Assembly: GCA_025352005.1 (NCBI GenBank)
Contig: JANXUE010000143.1
Span: forward strand, 1-34,634
DNA: 34,634 nt
DNA from: Frankiales bacterium
GTDB lineage: Bacteria > Actinomycetota > Actinomycetes > Mycobacteriales > SCTD01
Direction of reading: 5' to 3'
Part shown: piece by piece, positions 24,146 to 33,003 of the stretch
Layout of the letters: each line of letters opens with the position of its first letter
Position numbering within the stretch: position 1 is the stretch's first letter
The notes under the pieces: model-generated
Told to the model about the DNA's origin: nothing
Databases searched by the model: none
The model's input: the letters and a program-made list of their open reading frames with translations, nothing else
Position numbers and translations under genes: made by a program

Positions 24146-24829
24146 TCAGGACCAGGTCGGGTTGTCGCCCGGCAGGACTGAGCCCGTCGGCGCGTAGGAC
24201 GTCCAAGCGGGGGCCTCGGCCTGAGCCGCGTAAGCCACCGGCTCCGCGTAGGACGGCCCGGTGTAACCCGGCTCGAGGTAGGCAGGCTCAGCGTAGGCAG
24301 GCTCAGCGTAGGTAGGGGCCGGCTCCGCCGGCAGGGCGGGTACGGCGGTGAGCAGCGGCTCGGTGGCCGCGGCCGGATCGGCGGGCGCCCCGGCAAGGAC
24401 TCCGGCGGGGACTGCATCAGAGGCAAGGAGCGGCTCGTCCTCGGCCCGCAGGACGTCGGCGACGAGCGCCGACGCGCGGCGCACCTCGTACAGCATCATG
24501 CCGACCTTGGCGCCCTTGGCGGCGACGGCGACCAGCACCGCCTCGTCGTCGCACGACACCAGGAAGACGGTGCCGGAGTCGCCTTCGATGTAGACCTGGG
24601 ACAGCTCGCCACGGCCAAGGCCCTGCGCTGCGCGCTCGCCGAGTGAGAGCAGGGCGGCGCTCATCGCGGCCACCCGGTCCTCGTCCATCGACGGCGGCAG
24701 CGCGGAGGCCATCGGCAGGCCGTCGAAGCTGACGACGGCAGCCGCCTCGATCTCCGGGGTCTGCGACAGCAGGCCGTGGATGGCCCGGTCGAGACGATCC
24801 GAACGGCTTCCGGCCTGCAGGTCTGACAT
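24146..24829 (-). CDS. Roadblock/LC7 domain protein
   Basis: The 227-residue product has a roadblock fold at about 8-125: LDRAIHGLLSQTPEIEAAAVVSFDGLPMASALP, then ALLSLGERAAQGLGRGELSQVYIEGDSGTVFLVSC and a closing helix LYEVRRASALVADVL. Roadblock proteins are the partners or GTPase-activating proteins of MglA/Cvn-type GTPases. The C-terminal 90 residues are low-complexity, with repeated 'YAEP' units. The ATG at 24829 has GGAAGGGG 6 bases upstream; a start 11 codons further up is less likely. It is the first gene of the regulatory operon and has a WhiG-like promoter. Confidence 0.88.
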   Translation of the reverse strand: MSDLQAGSRSDRLDRAIHGLLSQTPEIEAAAVVSFDGLPMASALPPSMDEDRVAAMSAALLSLGERAAQGLGRGELSQVYIEGDSGTVFLVSCDDEAVLVAVAAKGAKVGMMLYEVRRASALVADVLRAEDEPLLASDAVPAGVLAGAPADPAAATEPLLTAVPALPAEPAPTYAEPAYAEPAYLEPGYTGPSYAEPVAYAAQAEAPAWTSYAPTGSVLPGDNPTWS

Positions 24830-24874
24830 GGCGCGCCCCTTCCAGCGGTCGGCCGTGCGCACGACCTAGAACCT

Positions 24875-24902
24875 GCTTCGGCGCGTTATGGGATGGCCTT
24901 GA
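24875..24902 (-). promoter_or_regulatory. WhiG/sigma28-like promoter of the roadblock-DUF4388-GTPase operon
   Basis: TCAAG (from 24902), 15 bases, then GCCGAAGC (24882-24875). The predicted start near 24868 gives a leader of about 39 bases. It lies in the gap after aroE, at the entry of the pilus locus. Confidence 0.65.
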
Positions 24903-24940
24903 GCGCGGGGCCAGGGGGCCGTCGCCGGGCCCGACCCGGA

Positions 24941-25711
24941 TCAGCGCGGGAGAGCCGCGCGCATCGCCGCGAGCGGTGCCGGACGCCCCGTCATCAGCGT
25001 GACCTGGGCGCCGGCCTGGTGCAGCAGCATGGCGATGCCCCCCACGACGGTGGCCCCGGAGCTGGCATAGCGGTCGGCCAGGACGGTCGGCCAGGGGGCG
25101 TAGACCACGTCGAGGAACGTTCCCGCCGCGCCGGGCTCGAGCACGTCACCGGCGCCGGAGGGGGTGGTGTTGACGACCACGTCCCCGTCGGCCGGTGCGA
25201 AGCCGCCGACCGTGACGCGCACGCCCAGGCTCCCCCCGAGCGAGACCAGCGGCGAGGCACGCGCCGGCGACCGCGCCTGCACGGCCACCGACGTGACGCC
25301 GAGCCGGGCCAGGGCCACCAGCGCGCTGGCCGCCGTAGCTCCTGCCCCCAAGATGACAGCGGTGGACGCGGTGGTCGTACCGGCTTCGCGCAGGGCGGCG
25401 AGCACGCCGTCGATGTCGGTGTTGTGGCCTTCGCGCGCGCCGTCCCGGAGCACGACCGTGTTGGCCGCCCCGGTCAGCGCGACATCCGGCGCGGACCAGG
25501 TGAGCAGCGGCAGGATGGTCTGCTTCAGGGGCATCGTGAGCGACAGCCCCGCCCAGTCAGACCCGAGCCCGGCCAGGAAGTCGGTCAGGCCGGCCGGCTC
25601 GAGCTGGACGGCGTCGTAGGTCCAGTCGAGCCCCAGCGCGTGGTACGCCGCCCGGTGCAGCGCGGGCGACAGCGAGTGCGCGATCGGCGAGCCGAGGACC
25701 GCAGCGCGCAC
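24941..25711 (-). CDS. aroE: Shikimate dehydrogenase
   Basis: The 256-residue enzyme reduces 3-dehydroshikimate with NADPH. The substrate-binding SPIAHSLSP is at 8-16, the catalytic Lys is in LTMPLKQT near 62, and Asp is in NTDIDG near 98. The nucleotide-binding GAGATAASA loop is near 122, and the C-terminal GGIAMLLHQAGAQ block is present. The usual NADP-binding 'NRT' stretch reads QARSPAR. The GTG start directly abuts the mltG stop with no gap. It is separated from the rest of the aro genes by the whole pilus locus. Confidence 0.94.
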   Translation of the reverse strand: MRAAVLGSPIAHSLSPALHRAAYHALGLDWTYDAVQLEPAGLTDFLAGLGSDWAGLSLTMPLKQTILPLLTWSAPDVALTGAANTVVLRDGAREGHNTDIDGVLAALREAGTTTASTAVILGAGATAASALVALARLGVTSVAVQARSPARASPLVSLGGSLGVRVTVGGFAPADGDVVVNTTPSGAGDVLEPGAAGTFLDVVYAPWPTVLADRYASSGATVVGGIAMLLHQAGAQVTLMTGRPAPLAAMRAALPR

Positions 25712-26788
25712 CTAGTAGACGCCGTCGCGCTGGGCCTTGGCCTTCGCGGCGAGGAACTCCTCGTAGGAGCTGGTGAACAGCGAGTGGCCGGCCTTGTCGA
25801 TCGTGATGAAGTAGAGCCAGTCCCCGGTGGCGGGTGTGAGCGCGGCCTGCAGGGCCTTCTCCCCTGGCGAGTCGATCGGCGTCGGCGGCAGGCCCTTGTT
25901 GCGGTAGGTGTTGAAGGGCGACTCGACGTTGATGTCGACCAGCGACAGCCGCGCCTTCTTCTGCTCGCGGAGGTAGTTGACGGTTGAGTCCAGCTGCAGC
26001 GGCATCCCCTTGGCGAGCCGGTTGAGCACGACCCTCGCGACCTTGGCCCGGTCGGCGTCCAGCGCGGTCTCCGCCTCGACGAGGCTGGCGATCTTGACGA
26101 TGTCGTAGGGCGTGAGACCCAGCTTGTGGGCGCCGCCCTCCAGGTCGAGCGCCGCGGCCTCGTCGTCGAACTTGCCGGTCATCTGGGTCAGGGCGGCGAC
26201 AGCGGCCGAGCCGGGCTCGACGTCGTAGGTGGCGGGGAACAGGAAGCCCTCGGGCTTGTTGCCCGCGTAGGCCGGCAGACCCAGGACGGTGGGGTTGGCC
26301 AGTGCCGCCAGCACGTCCTGCCGGCCCAACTGGGTGTAGGTCACCAGCCGGTCGACGACCAGCGCCAGACTGATGCCCTCGGGCAGCGTCACTCGCCCGC
26401 GCACCCGGCTCTTCGCGTCCAGCATCAGGGCGAGCGCATCGACCCCGGACATCCGGCGCCGCAGGCTGTAGTAGCCCGGCTGGAGCTTGCTGCTGCGAGG
26501 GTCGGCCTTGGCGGCCCTGGCGAAGGCCTGCTGGCTCTTCACGACGCCCTTCGCGACCAGCGTCGTGCCGATCGCGGACGCTGAGTCACCGGAGAGGACC
26601 CGCACCACCGCGGTGCCCGAGCCCTGGCCCGAGTAGTCCGGCGTGGCGAAGGCGCTGCCGTACAGCGCCTTCCCGCCCACCACCAAGGCGGCCAGCACAG
26701 CGAGCACGACGGTGCCGATGATCAGCAGCCCGACGGGCTTGGGGAGCCGTTTGGGGGGACGTCGGGTCTGTGTGTCGAGCAGGGTCAC
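25712..26788 (-). CDS. mltG: Endolytic murein transglycosylase MltG (YceG-like)
   Basis: The 358-residue protein has a short basic N-terminus, one membrane segment at about 18-40 and an exported YceG domain. The LPEGISLALVVDRL block, GFLFPATYDV, and the catalytic region ASLVEAETALDADRAKVARVVLNRL with its Glu are all present, followed by ESPFNTYRNKGLPPTPI. It cleaves nascent glycan strands and so sets their length. I chose the GTG at 26788, 10 bases after the ruvX stop; the longer TTG-initiated form would overlap ruvX. mltG-aroE linkage is standard in Actinobacteria. Confidence 0.92.
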   Translation of the reverse strand: MTLLDTQTRRPPKRLPKPVGLLIIGTVVLAVLAALVVGGKALYGSAFATPDYSGQGSGTAVVRVLSGDSASAIGTTLVAKGVVKSQQAFARAAKADPRSSKLQPGYYSLRRRMSGVDALALMLDAKSRVRGRVTLPEGISLALVVDRLVTYTQLGRQDVLAALANPTVLGLPAYAGNKPEGFLFPATYDVEPGSAAVAALTQMTGKFDDEAAALDLEGGAHKLGLTPYDIVKIASLVEAETALDADRAKVARVVLNRLAKGMPLQLDSTVNYLREQKKARLSLVDINVESPFNTYRNKGLPPTPIDSPGEKALQAALTPATGDWLYFITIDKAGHSLFTSSYEEFLAAKAKAQRDGVY

Positions 26789-26798
26789 GCCGATGATC

Positions 26799-27248
26799 CT
26801 AACTTTGGCGATCTTCGCAAGGGGCGCGCTGCCACCCACGACGCTCAAGGAAACCCTGCAGCAGGGCGACGGCCGCCGCCTGGTCGATGACCGCGCGGGC
26901 CCGCTTGCCCTTCCTGCCCGACGCGCGCAGGGCTGCGGCCGCGGTCACCGTGGTCAGCCGTTCGTCCACCAGCTCCACGGGTACGGCGACCTCGAGGGCG
27001 AGCGCGGCCGCCCAGTCGCGGGCCATCGCAGCGCTGGCGGACAGGCTCTGGCCGTTCAGGCTGGTCGGCAGCCCGACGACCACGAGGACCGCCTCCCGCT
27101 CGAGGACGATCTCGACGACCCGTGCCACGCCGGGAGCCGGGACGGTCTCGACCGGGCTGGCCAGGATGCGGTGCGGGTCGCTGGCAGCCACGCCGACCCG
27201 GACCGTCCCGACGTCGACGGCCACGACGACGCCGGGTGGGGCCGTCAC
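26799..27248 (-). CDS. ruvX: Putative pre-16S rRNA nuclease / Holliday-junction resolvase-like RuvX (YqgF)
   Basis: The 149-residue protein has the RNase H-like YqgF fold: VVVAVDVGTVRVGVAASDP with the first catalytic Asp, VVVGLPTSLNGQ, VELVDERLTT with the second acidic residue, and IDQAAAVALLQGFL. YqgF proteins process the 5' end of 16S rRNA. The GTG start lies 10 bases after the alaS stop within a 14-bp tandem duplication, and the longer ORF upstream overlaps alaS. Size and motifs are standard. Confidence 0.92.
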   Translation of the reverse strand: MTAPPGVVVAVDVGTVRVGVAASDPHRILASPVETVPAPGVARVVEIVLEREAVLVVVGLPTSLNGQSLSASAAMARDWAAALALEVAVPVELVDERLTTVTAAAALRASGRKGKRARAVIDQAAAVALLQGFLERRGWQRAPCEDRQS

Positions 27249-27268
27249 GAGGCGGCCGTCACGAGGAG
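27241..27268. repeat. 14-bp tandem duplication at the alaS/ruvX junction
   Basis: Two 14-bp units (27241-27254 and 27255-27268) differ at one base. The upstream copy in transcription order contains the alaS stop codon and the other contains the ruvX GTG start. Both contain GTGA. Confidence 0.9.
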
Positions 27269-29922
27269 GTGGCGACCCGGCCGACGAGGTGCTCGGCAAG
27301 CTCCAGGGCTCGCCCGATCCCGGCCGGGTTCGTACCGCCGCCCTGGGCGACGTCGTCCTTGCCGCCGCCCTTGCCGTCGACAGCCGAGGCCACCTCTTTC
27401 AGCAGGTCGTTGGCCGACAGCCCACGTGCCCGGCCGGCATCGTTGACGGCGGCGACGAGCGTGGCCCGGTCACCACCGGCGGCGACGAGGACCGTTCCGG
27501 GACCGGTCAGGCGGTCCCGGATGTCCAGGGCCAGGCCACGGACGAGGTCGCTGGGGGTGCCGGCGGGCGCCTCGACGCCGACGAACGCCAGGCCGAACAC
27601 GTCCTTGGCGCCGGCCGCGAAGGCTGCTGCCTGCTGCAGGACCGCGCGTGCCTTCAGGGTCGACAGCTGCTTCTCGGCCTCGCGGAGCTTGTCCACGATC
27701 GACTGCACCCGCTCGGGCAGCTCCTCTGCGGGCACCTTGAAGACGCCGGCCAGCTGGGCGAGCAGCACGTGCTCACGTGCGAGGTAGGAGTAGGCGTCAA
27801 GCCCGACGAGGCCCTCGACCCGCCGCACCCCCGAGCCGATGGAGGCCTCGCTCAGCAGCTTGACCATGCCGAGCTGGCCGGACCGTGCAGCGTGCGTGCC
27901 ACCGCACAGCTCGCGCGCGTAGTCGCCCACCTCGACGACCCGCACCGCGTCGCCGTACTTCTCACCGAACAGCGCCATCGCCCCGATCCGGCGGGCCTGT
28001 TCCTGCGTGGTGACGAAGGCGCGCACCTCCAGGTCGGACAGCGCGATCGCGTTGATCTCCTGCTCGACGTCAGCCAGGACCGACGCCGGGACCGCGCTCG
28101 GGGAGGAGAAGTCGAAGCGGAAGCGGCCGGGCGCGTTGAGCGAGCCGGCCTGCGTCGCCTGCTCCCCGAGCGCATCCCGAAGCGCCTTGTGGACCAGGTG
28201 CGTGGCGGTGTGGGCCCGGCTCACCGCGCGCCGTCGCTGCACGTCCACCTCAGCCTGTACGGCGCCGCCGACGGTCACCTCACCGGACAGGACCCGCGCC
28301 CGGTGCACGACCAGCCCGGGCAGCGAGCGCTGCACGTCGAGGACCTCGAGCACGGTGCCGTCAGCCAGCACGAGCCGCCCGCGGTCCGCGAGCTGCCCCC
28401 CTCCCTCGGCGTAGAACGGCGTGCGGTCGAGCACGACCTCCACGCTCGCGCCCTCACCCGCGGCGCTGGCGCTGATCCCGTCGACCAGCAGCCCCCGGAC
28501 GGTTGCCCCACTGACGACCTCGTCGTACCCGGTGAAGTCCGTGGCGCCGGCAGTATCGAGCAGCGCGCGGTACGCCGAGACGTCGACGTGGCCAGTCTTC
28601 TTGGCCCTGCTGTCCTGCTTGGCCCGCTGCCGCTGCTCCTGCATGAGGGAGCGGAAGCCCTGCTCGTCGACGGTCAGTCCCTGCTCGGCTGCCATCTCCA
28701 GGGTCAGGTCGATCGGGAAGCCGTGCGTGTCGTGCAGGGCGAACGCGATTCCACCTGACAGGACGCCGCCGGCCTTGCGGGCCTGGGGAACGGCCGTGTC
28801 GAAGATCGACGCACCCTTGCTGATCGTCTCCAGGAAGGACGCCTCTTCCCCCTGCGCGACGGCCTGGATCCGACCGTGGTCCTCCACCAGGGTGGGGTAC
28901 TGCGGTCCCATCGCCGCGATCGTGACCTCGACCAGCTCCTGCACGGTCGGGTCGAGCGCTCCCAGCAGCCGCATCGCACGGACCGCCCGGCGGACGATCC
29001 GGCGCAGCACGTAGCCGCGACCCTCGTTGGACGGGATAATCCCGTCGCCCATCATCATCACGGCCGTACGGGTGTGGTCGGCGATCACGCGCAGGCGCAC
29101 GTCGGAGCCGTGGTCGGCGCCGTACCGCACGCCGGTCAGCTCGCTGGCGCGGTCCAGGATCGCCCGGCTGGTGTCGATCTCGTAGAGGTTGTCGACACCC
29201 TGCAGGATCGTCGCCATCCGCTCCAGGCCCATGCCGGTGTCGATGTTCTGCCTCGGCAGCGGGCCGGCGATGTCGAAGTCGACCTTCGAGCGTAGGTGGG
29301 ACAGCTGGAACTGCATGAAGACCAGGTTCCAGATCTCCAGGTACCGCTCGCCGTTGACCGCGGGACCACCCTCGGCTCCGTACGCCTCACCGCGGTCGTA
29401 GTTGATCTCCGAACAAGGGCCGCCGGGACCGGGAACGCCCATGTGCCAGTAGTTCTCAGACAGCCCGAGCCGCTGGATGCGCTCGTCCGGCACACCGACC
29501 TTGCGCCACAGGTCGTAGGCCTCGTCGTCGTCGAGGTAGACGGTCGGCCAGATCCTGGACTCCTGCAGCCCGTAGCCGCCGTCGGCGACCGGGCGGGTCA
29601 CCAGGTCGTAGGCGAACTCGATGGCGCCGGCCTTGAAGTAGTCGCCGAAGCTGAAGTTGCCTGCCATCTGGAAGAACGAGCCGTGCCGGGTGGTCTTCCC
29701 GACCTCGTCGATGTCCAGGGTGCGGACGCACTTCTGCACGCTGGTCGCCCGGGACCACGGCGCCGGCTGCTCACCGAGGAAATACGGCTTGAACGGCACC
29801 ATGCCCGCGTTGACGAGCAGCAGCGTCGGGTCGTCGGCGATCAGGGACGCCGACGCGACGACGGTGTGGCCGTTGCTCTCGAAGTGCCCCAGGAAGCGGT
29901 TGTGGATCTCCTCCGACCTCAT
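27259..29922 (-). CDS. alaS: Alanyl-tRNA synthetase
   Basis: The 887-residue enzyme charges tRNA-Ala. The class II catalytic domain occupies about 1-240 ([50 protein letters not shown]). The editing domain has the zinc motifs HTATH near 565 and CGGTH near 665. The C-terminal DHHA1 domain carries the Gly-rich [11 protein letters not shown] near 865. The ATG overlaps the stop of the small upstream gene by 4 bases. Length is normal. Confidence 0.98.
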   Translation of the reverse strand: MRSEEIHNRFLGHFESNGHTVVASASLIADDPTLLLVNAGMVPFKPYFLGEQPAPWSRATSVQKCVRTLDIDEVGKTTRHGSFFQMAGNFSFGDYFKAGAIEFAYDLVTRPVADGGYGLQESRIWPTVYLDDDEAYDLWRKVGVPDERIQRLGLSENYWHMGVPGPGGPCSEINYDRGEAYGAEGGPAVNGERYLEIWNLVFMQFQLSHLRSKVDFDIAGPLPRQNIDTGMGLERMATILQGVDNLYEIDTSRAILDRASELTGVRYGADHGSDVRLRVIADHTRTAVMMMGDGIIPSNEGRGYVLRRIVRRAVRAMRLLGALDPTVQELVEVTIAAMGPQYPTLVEDHGRIQAVAQGEEASFLETISKGASIFDTAVPQARKAGGVLSGGIAFALHDTHGFPIDLTLEMAAEQGLTVDEQGFRSLMQEQRQRAKQDSRAKKTGHVDVSAYRALLDTAGATDFTGYDEVVSGATVRGLLVDGISASAAGEGASVEVVLDRTPFYAEGGGQLADRGRLVLADGTVLEVLDVQRSLPGLVVHRARVLSGEVTVGGAVQAEVDVQRRRAVSRAHTATHLVHKALRDALGEQATQAGSLNAPGRFRFDFSSPSAVPASVLADVEQEINAIALSDLEVRAFVTTQEQARRIGAMALFGEKYGDAVRVVEVGDYARELCGGTHAARSGQLGMVKLLSEASIGSGVRRVEGLVGLDAYSYLAREHVLLAQLAGVFKVPAEELPERVQSIVDKLREAEKQLSTLKARAVLQQAAAFAAGAKDVFGLAFVGVEAPAGTPSDLVRGLALDIRDRLTGPGTVLVAAGGDRATLVAAVNDAGRARGLSANDLLKEVASAVDGKGGGKDDVAQGGGTNPAGIGRALELAEHLVGRVATSS

Positions 29923-30170
29923 GGGCCGTCCAGCGCGTCGTGCCTGCCGTCCAGCCCCAGCTCGGTACGGAGCTCGTCCTCGCGCTCGGCCATGCCGGCC
30001 CGCACCTCGGAGCCGAAGTCGCGGATCGCGCCGCTGAGGTTGTTGAGCGCCCCGGACAGGCCGGACTGTACGCCAGCGGGCGTCAGCTTCTGGGCGGTCG
30101 CGGTGAGGCGGCGCACGATCAGCACACCCGCGGTCGCACCCAGGGCCACGTAGAACAGCCGTCTCGTCAT
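29919..30170 (-). CDS. Small membrane-associated protein, DUF6167-like
   Basis: The 83-residue product has a hydrophobic N-terminal segment (about 4-20), then a basic amphipathic stretch ([21 protein letters not shown], in parts) and an acidic C-terminal helix. Small proteins of this shape lie between the DUF948 gene and alaS in many Actinobacteria. It overlaps both neighbours by 4 bases, so translation is coupled. Function is unknown. Confidence 0.78.
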   Translation of the reverse strand: MTRRLFYVALGATAGVLIVRRLTATAQKLTPAGVQSGLSGALNNLSGAIRDFGSEVRAGMAEREDELRTELGLDGRHDALDGP

Positions 30171-30574
30171 CGCTTCTTGTTCTCCGCCTTGATCTCAGCT
30201 TTGACGCGCTTCTCGATGTCCTTGGCGCTGCGCTTGCTCGCGGCGTTGCGGACGCCGTAGGAGAAGGCCGCGACCTTCACGACGGGGCTACCCAACGTCG
30301 CGGCAAACAGCGAGGTCAGAGCGCTCACGTTGCCGCTGATCGACTGGACGTTGGCGGTGATGGCGTCAACGCGAACCAGCTCGGAGTTGACCTGGGTCAC
30401 GGTGCCGGTGACCTCGCCGAGCAGCGGGACGGTGGTGGCCGTGAGCTCCGAAACGGTCTTGGTCAGCGCGTCGATCGTGCGGCTCAGCCGTAGGAAGACG
30501 TAGGTCAGCCCGAGCATGGCCAACGCGAAGAAGACCGCGAAGATCAGTCCGATGACGTTGCCGATGTCGACCAT
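30167..30574 (-). CDS. DUF948 family membrane protein
   Basis: The 135-residue protein begins [22 protein letters not shown] with one membrane segment (about 5-28). A long helix with heptad-like hydrophobics follows ([29 protein letters not shown], in parts) and the C-terminus is lysine-rich. This is the DUF948 pattern. The ATG follows directly on the rarA stop, with AAAGGAG 6 bases upstream inside the rarA end. Conserved next to alaS in Actinobacteria; function unknown. Confidence 0.85.
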   Translation of the reverse strand: MVDIGNVIGLIFAVFFALAMLGLTYVFLRLSRTIDALTKTVSELTATTVPLLGEVTGTVTQVNSELVRVDAITANVQSISGNVSALTSLFAATLGSPVVKVAAFSYGVRNAASKRSAKDIEKRVKAEIKAENKKR

Positions 30575-31960
30575 CTAGTGCTCCTTTGACGTGGCTGGCG
30601 GTTCTGTGCTGACCGGTGTGCGCGACCGGAACCCCTGTGTGACGTCCTCGGCAACGACCGTACGGTGCCCACGCAGAACCTCGCGCAAGCCCGCGAGCCG
30701 CTCTCGGGCGACGCGCTCGACCCCGAGGTCGCCCGGCGAGTAGTACTCCCGCCCGACGACCGGGTCGGGGGCGTACTGCTGAGCCACCACCCTCCCCGGG
30801 ACGTCGTGAGGGTAGCGGTAACCGGTGTGCCCGATCTTTCGGCTTCCCTCGTAGTGGGCGTCGCGCAGGTGCGGTGGCACCGTCCCCGTCAGCCCGCGGC
30901 GTACATCGTCGATGGCCGCGTCGATCGCGAGGATCACCGCGTTGCTCTTGGGCGCCAGCGCGAGGTGGATCGTGGCCTGGGCCAGGTTGATCCGCGCCTC
31001 GGGCATCCCGATCAGCTCCAGCGCGCTCGCGGCGGCCACCGCCGTCTGCAGCGCGCTCGGGTCAGCCATCCCGATGTCCTCGCTGGCGTGCACCACCAGC
31101 CGGCGGGCGATGAACCGCGGGTCCTCCCCCGCCTCGATCATCCGGGCCAGGTAGTGCAACGCGGCGTCCACGTCGGACCCGCGGATGCTCTTGATGAACC
31201 CGCTGATCACGTCGTAGTGCTGGTCACCGTCCCGGTCGTAGCGGACGGCCACGCGGTCGACGGCCTGCTCGAGCTTGTCGAGGGTCACCGTCCCGTCGTA
31301 CGCCGCCGCCTCCAGGGCTGTCAGCGCCCGGCGGGCGTCTCCGCCGGCCAGCCGCAGGAGGAACTCCATCGCGTCGTCGTCGACCGTTGCGTCGACCCCG
31401 CGTGGGTCGCTGGTGGCCCGTTCGACGACCGTCCGGATGTCGTCGTCGGACAGCGGCTGCAGGGTCAGCAGCAGGCTGCGGGACAGCAGCGGGCTGATGA
31501 TGCTGAAGAACGGGTTCTCGGTCGTGGCCGCCACCAGGGTGACCCAGCGGTTCTCGACGCTCGGCAGCAGCGCGTCCTGCTGGGTCTTGGAGAAGCGGTG
31601 CACCTCGTCGACGAACAGCACGGTCTGTGCGCCGGTCTCCCCCAGTGCCCGCTTGGCGTCCTCGACGACCTGCCGGACGTCCTTCACCCCGGCCGTCACG
31701 GCGGACAGCTCCCGGAACCGGCGCTGGGTGCTGCGGGCGATGGTCATGGCAAGGGTCGTCTTGCCCGTCCCGGGCGGTCCCCACAAGATCACGCTGAGCG
31801 GGGCGTCGCCTTCGACCAACCGCCGCAGCGGCGCCCCGGCGCCGAGTAGGTGCTGCTGGCCGACAACCTCGTCCAGCGTGCGGGGACGCATCCGTACCGC
31901 AAGCGGCGCGACGCGGGCAGCCGCGTCCTGCTCAGCGGCGTCGAACAGGGACGGCTCCAC
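30575..31960 (-). CDS. rarA: Replication-associated recombination protein A (RarA/MgsA AAA+ ATPase)
   Basis: The 461-residue protein has [18 protein letters not shown], Walker [10 protein letters not shown] near 58-66, Walker [11 protein letters not shown] near 110, the sensor TTENPFFSI and the arginine-finger region SPLLSRS. The C-terminal MgsA domain has [35 protein letters not shown] (in parts) and the typical [18 protein letters not shown] end. RarA acts at stalled replication forks. The GTG start gives the usual N-terminus; the longer ORF upstream runs into the divergent gene and is not real. A TAGGGT element 7 bases upstream suggests a leaderless transcript. Confidence 0.94.
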   Translation of the reverse strand: MEPSLFDAAEQDAAARVAPLAVRMRPRTLDEVVGQQHLLGAGAPLRRLVEGDAPLSVILWGPPGTGKTTLAMTIARSTQRRFRELSAVTAGVKDVRQVVEDAKRALGETGAQTVLFVDEVHRFSKTQQDALLPSVENRWVTLVAATTENPFFSIISPLLSRSLLLTLQPLSDDDIRTVVERATSDPRGVDATVDDDAMEFLLRLAGGDARRALTALEAAAYDGTVTLDKLEQAVDRVAVRYDRDGDQHYDVISGFIKSIRGSDVDAALHYLARMIEAGEDPRFIARRLVVHASEDIGMADPSALQTAVAAASALELIGMPEARINLAQATIHLALAPKSNAVILAIDAAIDDVRRGLTGTVPPHLRDAHYEGSRKIGHTGYRYPHDVPGRVVAQQYAPDPVVGREYYSPGDLGVERVARERLAGLREVLRGHRTVVAEDVTQGFRSRTPVSTEPPATSKEH

Positions 31961-31967
31961 CCTCTGG

Positions 31968-31973
31968 ACCCTA
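31968..31973 (-). promoter_or_regulatory. Candidate -10 for leaderless rarA transcript
   Basis: TAGGGT (TANNNT type) lies 7 bases before the rarA GTG, so the transcription start would fall at the start codon. No clear -35 is seen. Confidence 0.35.
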
Positions 31974-32056
31974 TGCGCGGCCCCCAGGGCGCTGCTCCTG
32001 TGGTTGACGGCCCTGGCGGTACGGCGACTTCGAACCGGCTGAACGCCGTCCTTGGC

Positions 32057-32062
32057 TAGCCT
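32057..32062 (+). promoter_or_regulatory. Candidate -10 for leaderless GNAT transcript
   Basis: TAGCCT lies 6 bases before the GTG of the plus-strand GNAT gene. With the rarA element it makes a divergent pair in the 108-bp gap. Pattern match only; AAAGG next to the GTG is too close to serve as a normal ribosome binding site. Confidence 0.35.
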
Positions 32063-32068
32063 GAAAGG

Positions 32069-32809
32069 GTGCCCCCGACCGTCCTGACCTCCGCGGCGGA
32101 GGTGCTGCTCGCGACCGACCACGACCCCTACGCGCGCGGGTCGCTGCGGCGCTCTGACGTGTCCGGGTGGGCAGCGCACGGCGCGGTGGCCTGGCGCGCG
32201 ACGGACGCCGAGGAGCGACTTCCCTACCTGATGACATTGGGCCAGCCGGCCCAGGTCGCCCGGTTGGTCGAGGAGATCCTGCCCGAGCTGCGCGACCGTA
32301 CCCGCGTCACGCTGCCACGCGGGACGGCCGCGCTTCTGCCCGCGTGGGTGGCCCTGGACGGCACCGACTGGGACCACCGCTGGATGGGCGACACCCCATT
32401 GCTGCAGCCCGGTGAGGACCGCGTGGGGCCCGTCGACGAGGACGACGTCGCCTTGCTGCTCGCGGCGGCTTCACCGCACGCCTCGGCCCTCCCTGGCGAT
32501 CCTTCCGTCGTGCGCTGGCTCGGCGTCCGGGGTCCGGACGGCCTGCTGGCCTGTGCGGCGGACACCTCCGCCGCGACCCGGGTAGGCCACCTGTCCTCGA
32601 TCGCGGTGCACCCCGACGCCCGCGGTCAGGGGCTGGGCGCGGCGGTGACGGCCGCCGTGATCCGGCTCCTGTTCGCCGAAGGCTGCGACGTCGTACAGCT
32701 CGGGATGTACGCCGACAACACCGCCGGGCGGGCGCTCTATGACCGCCTCGGGATGCACGACGACCACCCCTTCACCAGTGGGCTGCTGCAGGTGCGCTCG
32801 CGCTGGTGA
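32069..32809 (+). CDS. GNAT family N-acetyltransferase
   Basis: The 246-residue protein has an FR47/GNAT acetyltransferase domain in its C-terminal half. Motif A is [19 protein letters not shown], with the acetyl-CoA pyrophosphate loop RGQGLG, and motif B is [19 protein letters not shown]. The N-terminal half (about 1-115) is a separate, poorly recognised alpha/beta region seen in two-domain actinobacterial GNATs. Substrate unknown. This is the only plus-strand gene; it diverges from rarA and converges on the VTC-domain gene. Confidence 0.88.
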   Translation: MPPTVLTSAAEVLLATDHDPYARGSLRRSDVSGWAAHGAVAWRATDAEERLPYLMTLGQPAQVARLVEEILPELRDRTRVTLPRGTAALLPAWVALDGTDWDHRWMGDTPLLQPGEDRVGPVDEDDVALLLAAASPHASALPGDPSVVRWLGVRGPDGLLACAADTSAATRVGHLSSIAVHPDARGQGLGAAVTAAVIRLLFAEGCDVVQLGMYADNTAGRALYDRLGMHDDHPFTSGLLQVRSRW

Positions 32810-33003
32810 GTCGGCCGCGGTGAGTCGACCGGTCCGCGTCCTCGGCCGGCGCTACGTAGGCGACGGGTAAGCCGAAGACCTGCTCGTGCACGACCGGGAC
32901 CGAGCGATGTCGGTGACGGTCAGGCGGACAGGGGGCGACATCGTTCCAGAGGCGCTACTCCCGTTCGACACGATCCCGACGGCGGGTGTTCGACGAGACG
33001 GGG

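Noticed and set aside
32810-33003. Possible small gene between the convergent GNAT and VTC genes
   Set aside because: A short plus-strand frame overlaps the VTC end and has no ribosome binding site or recognisable product. Only weak GGCCG/CGGCC inverted repeats are present.
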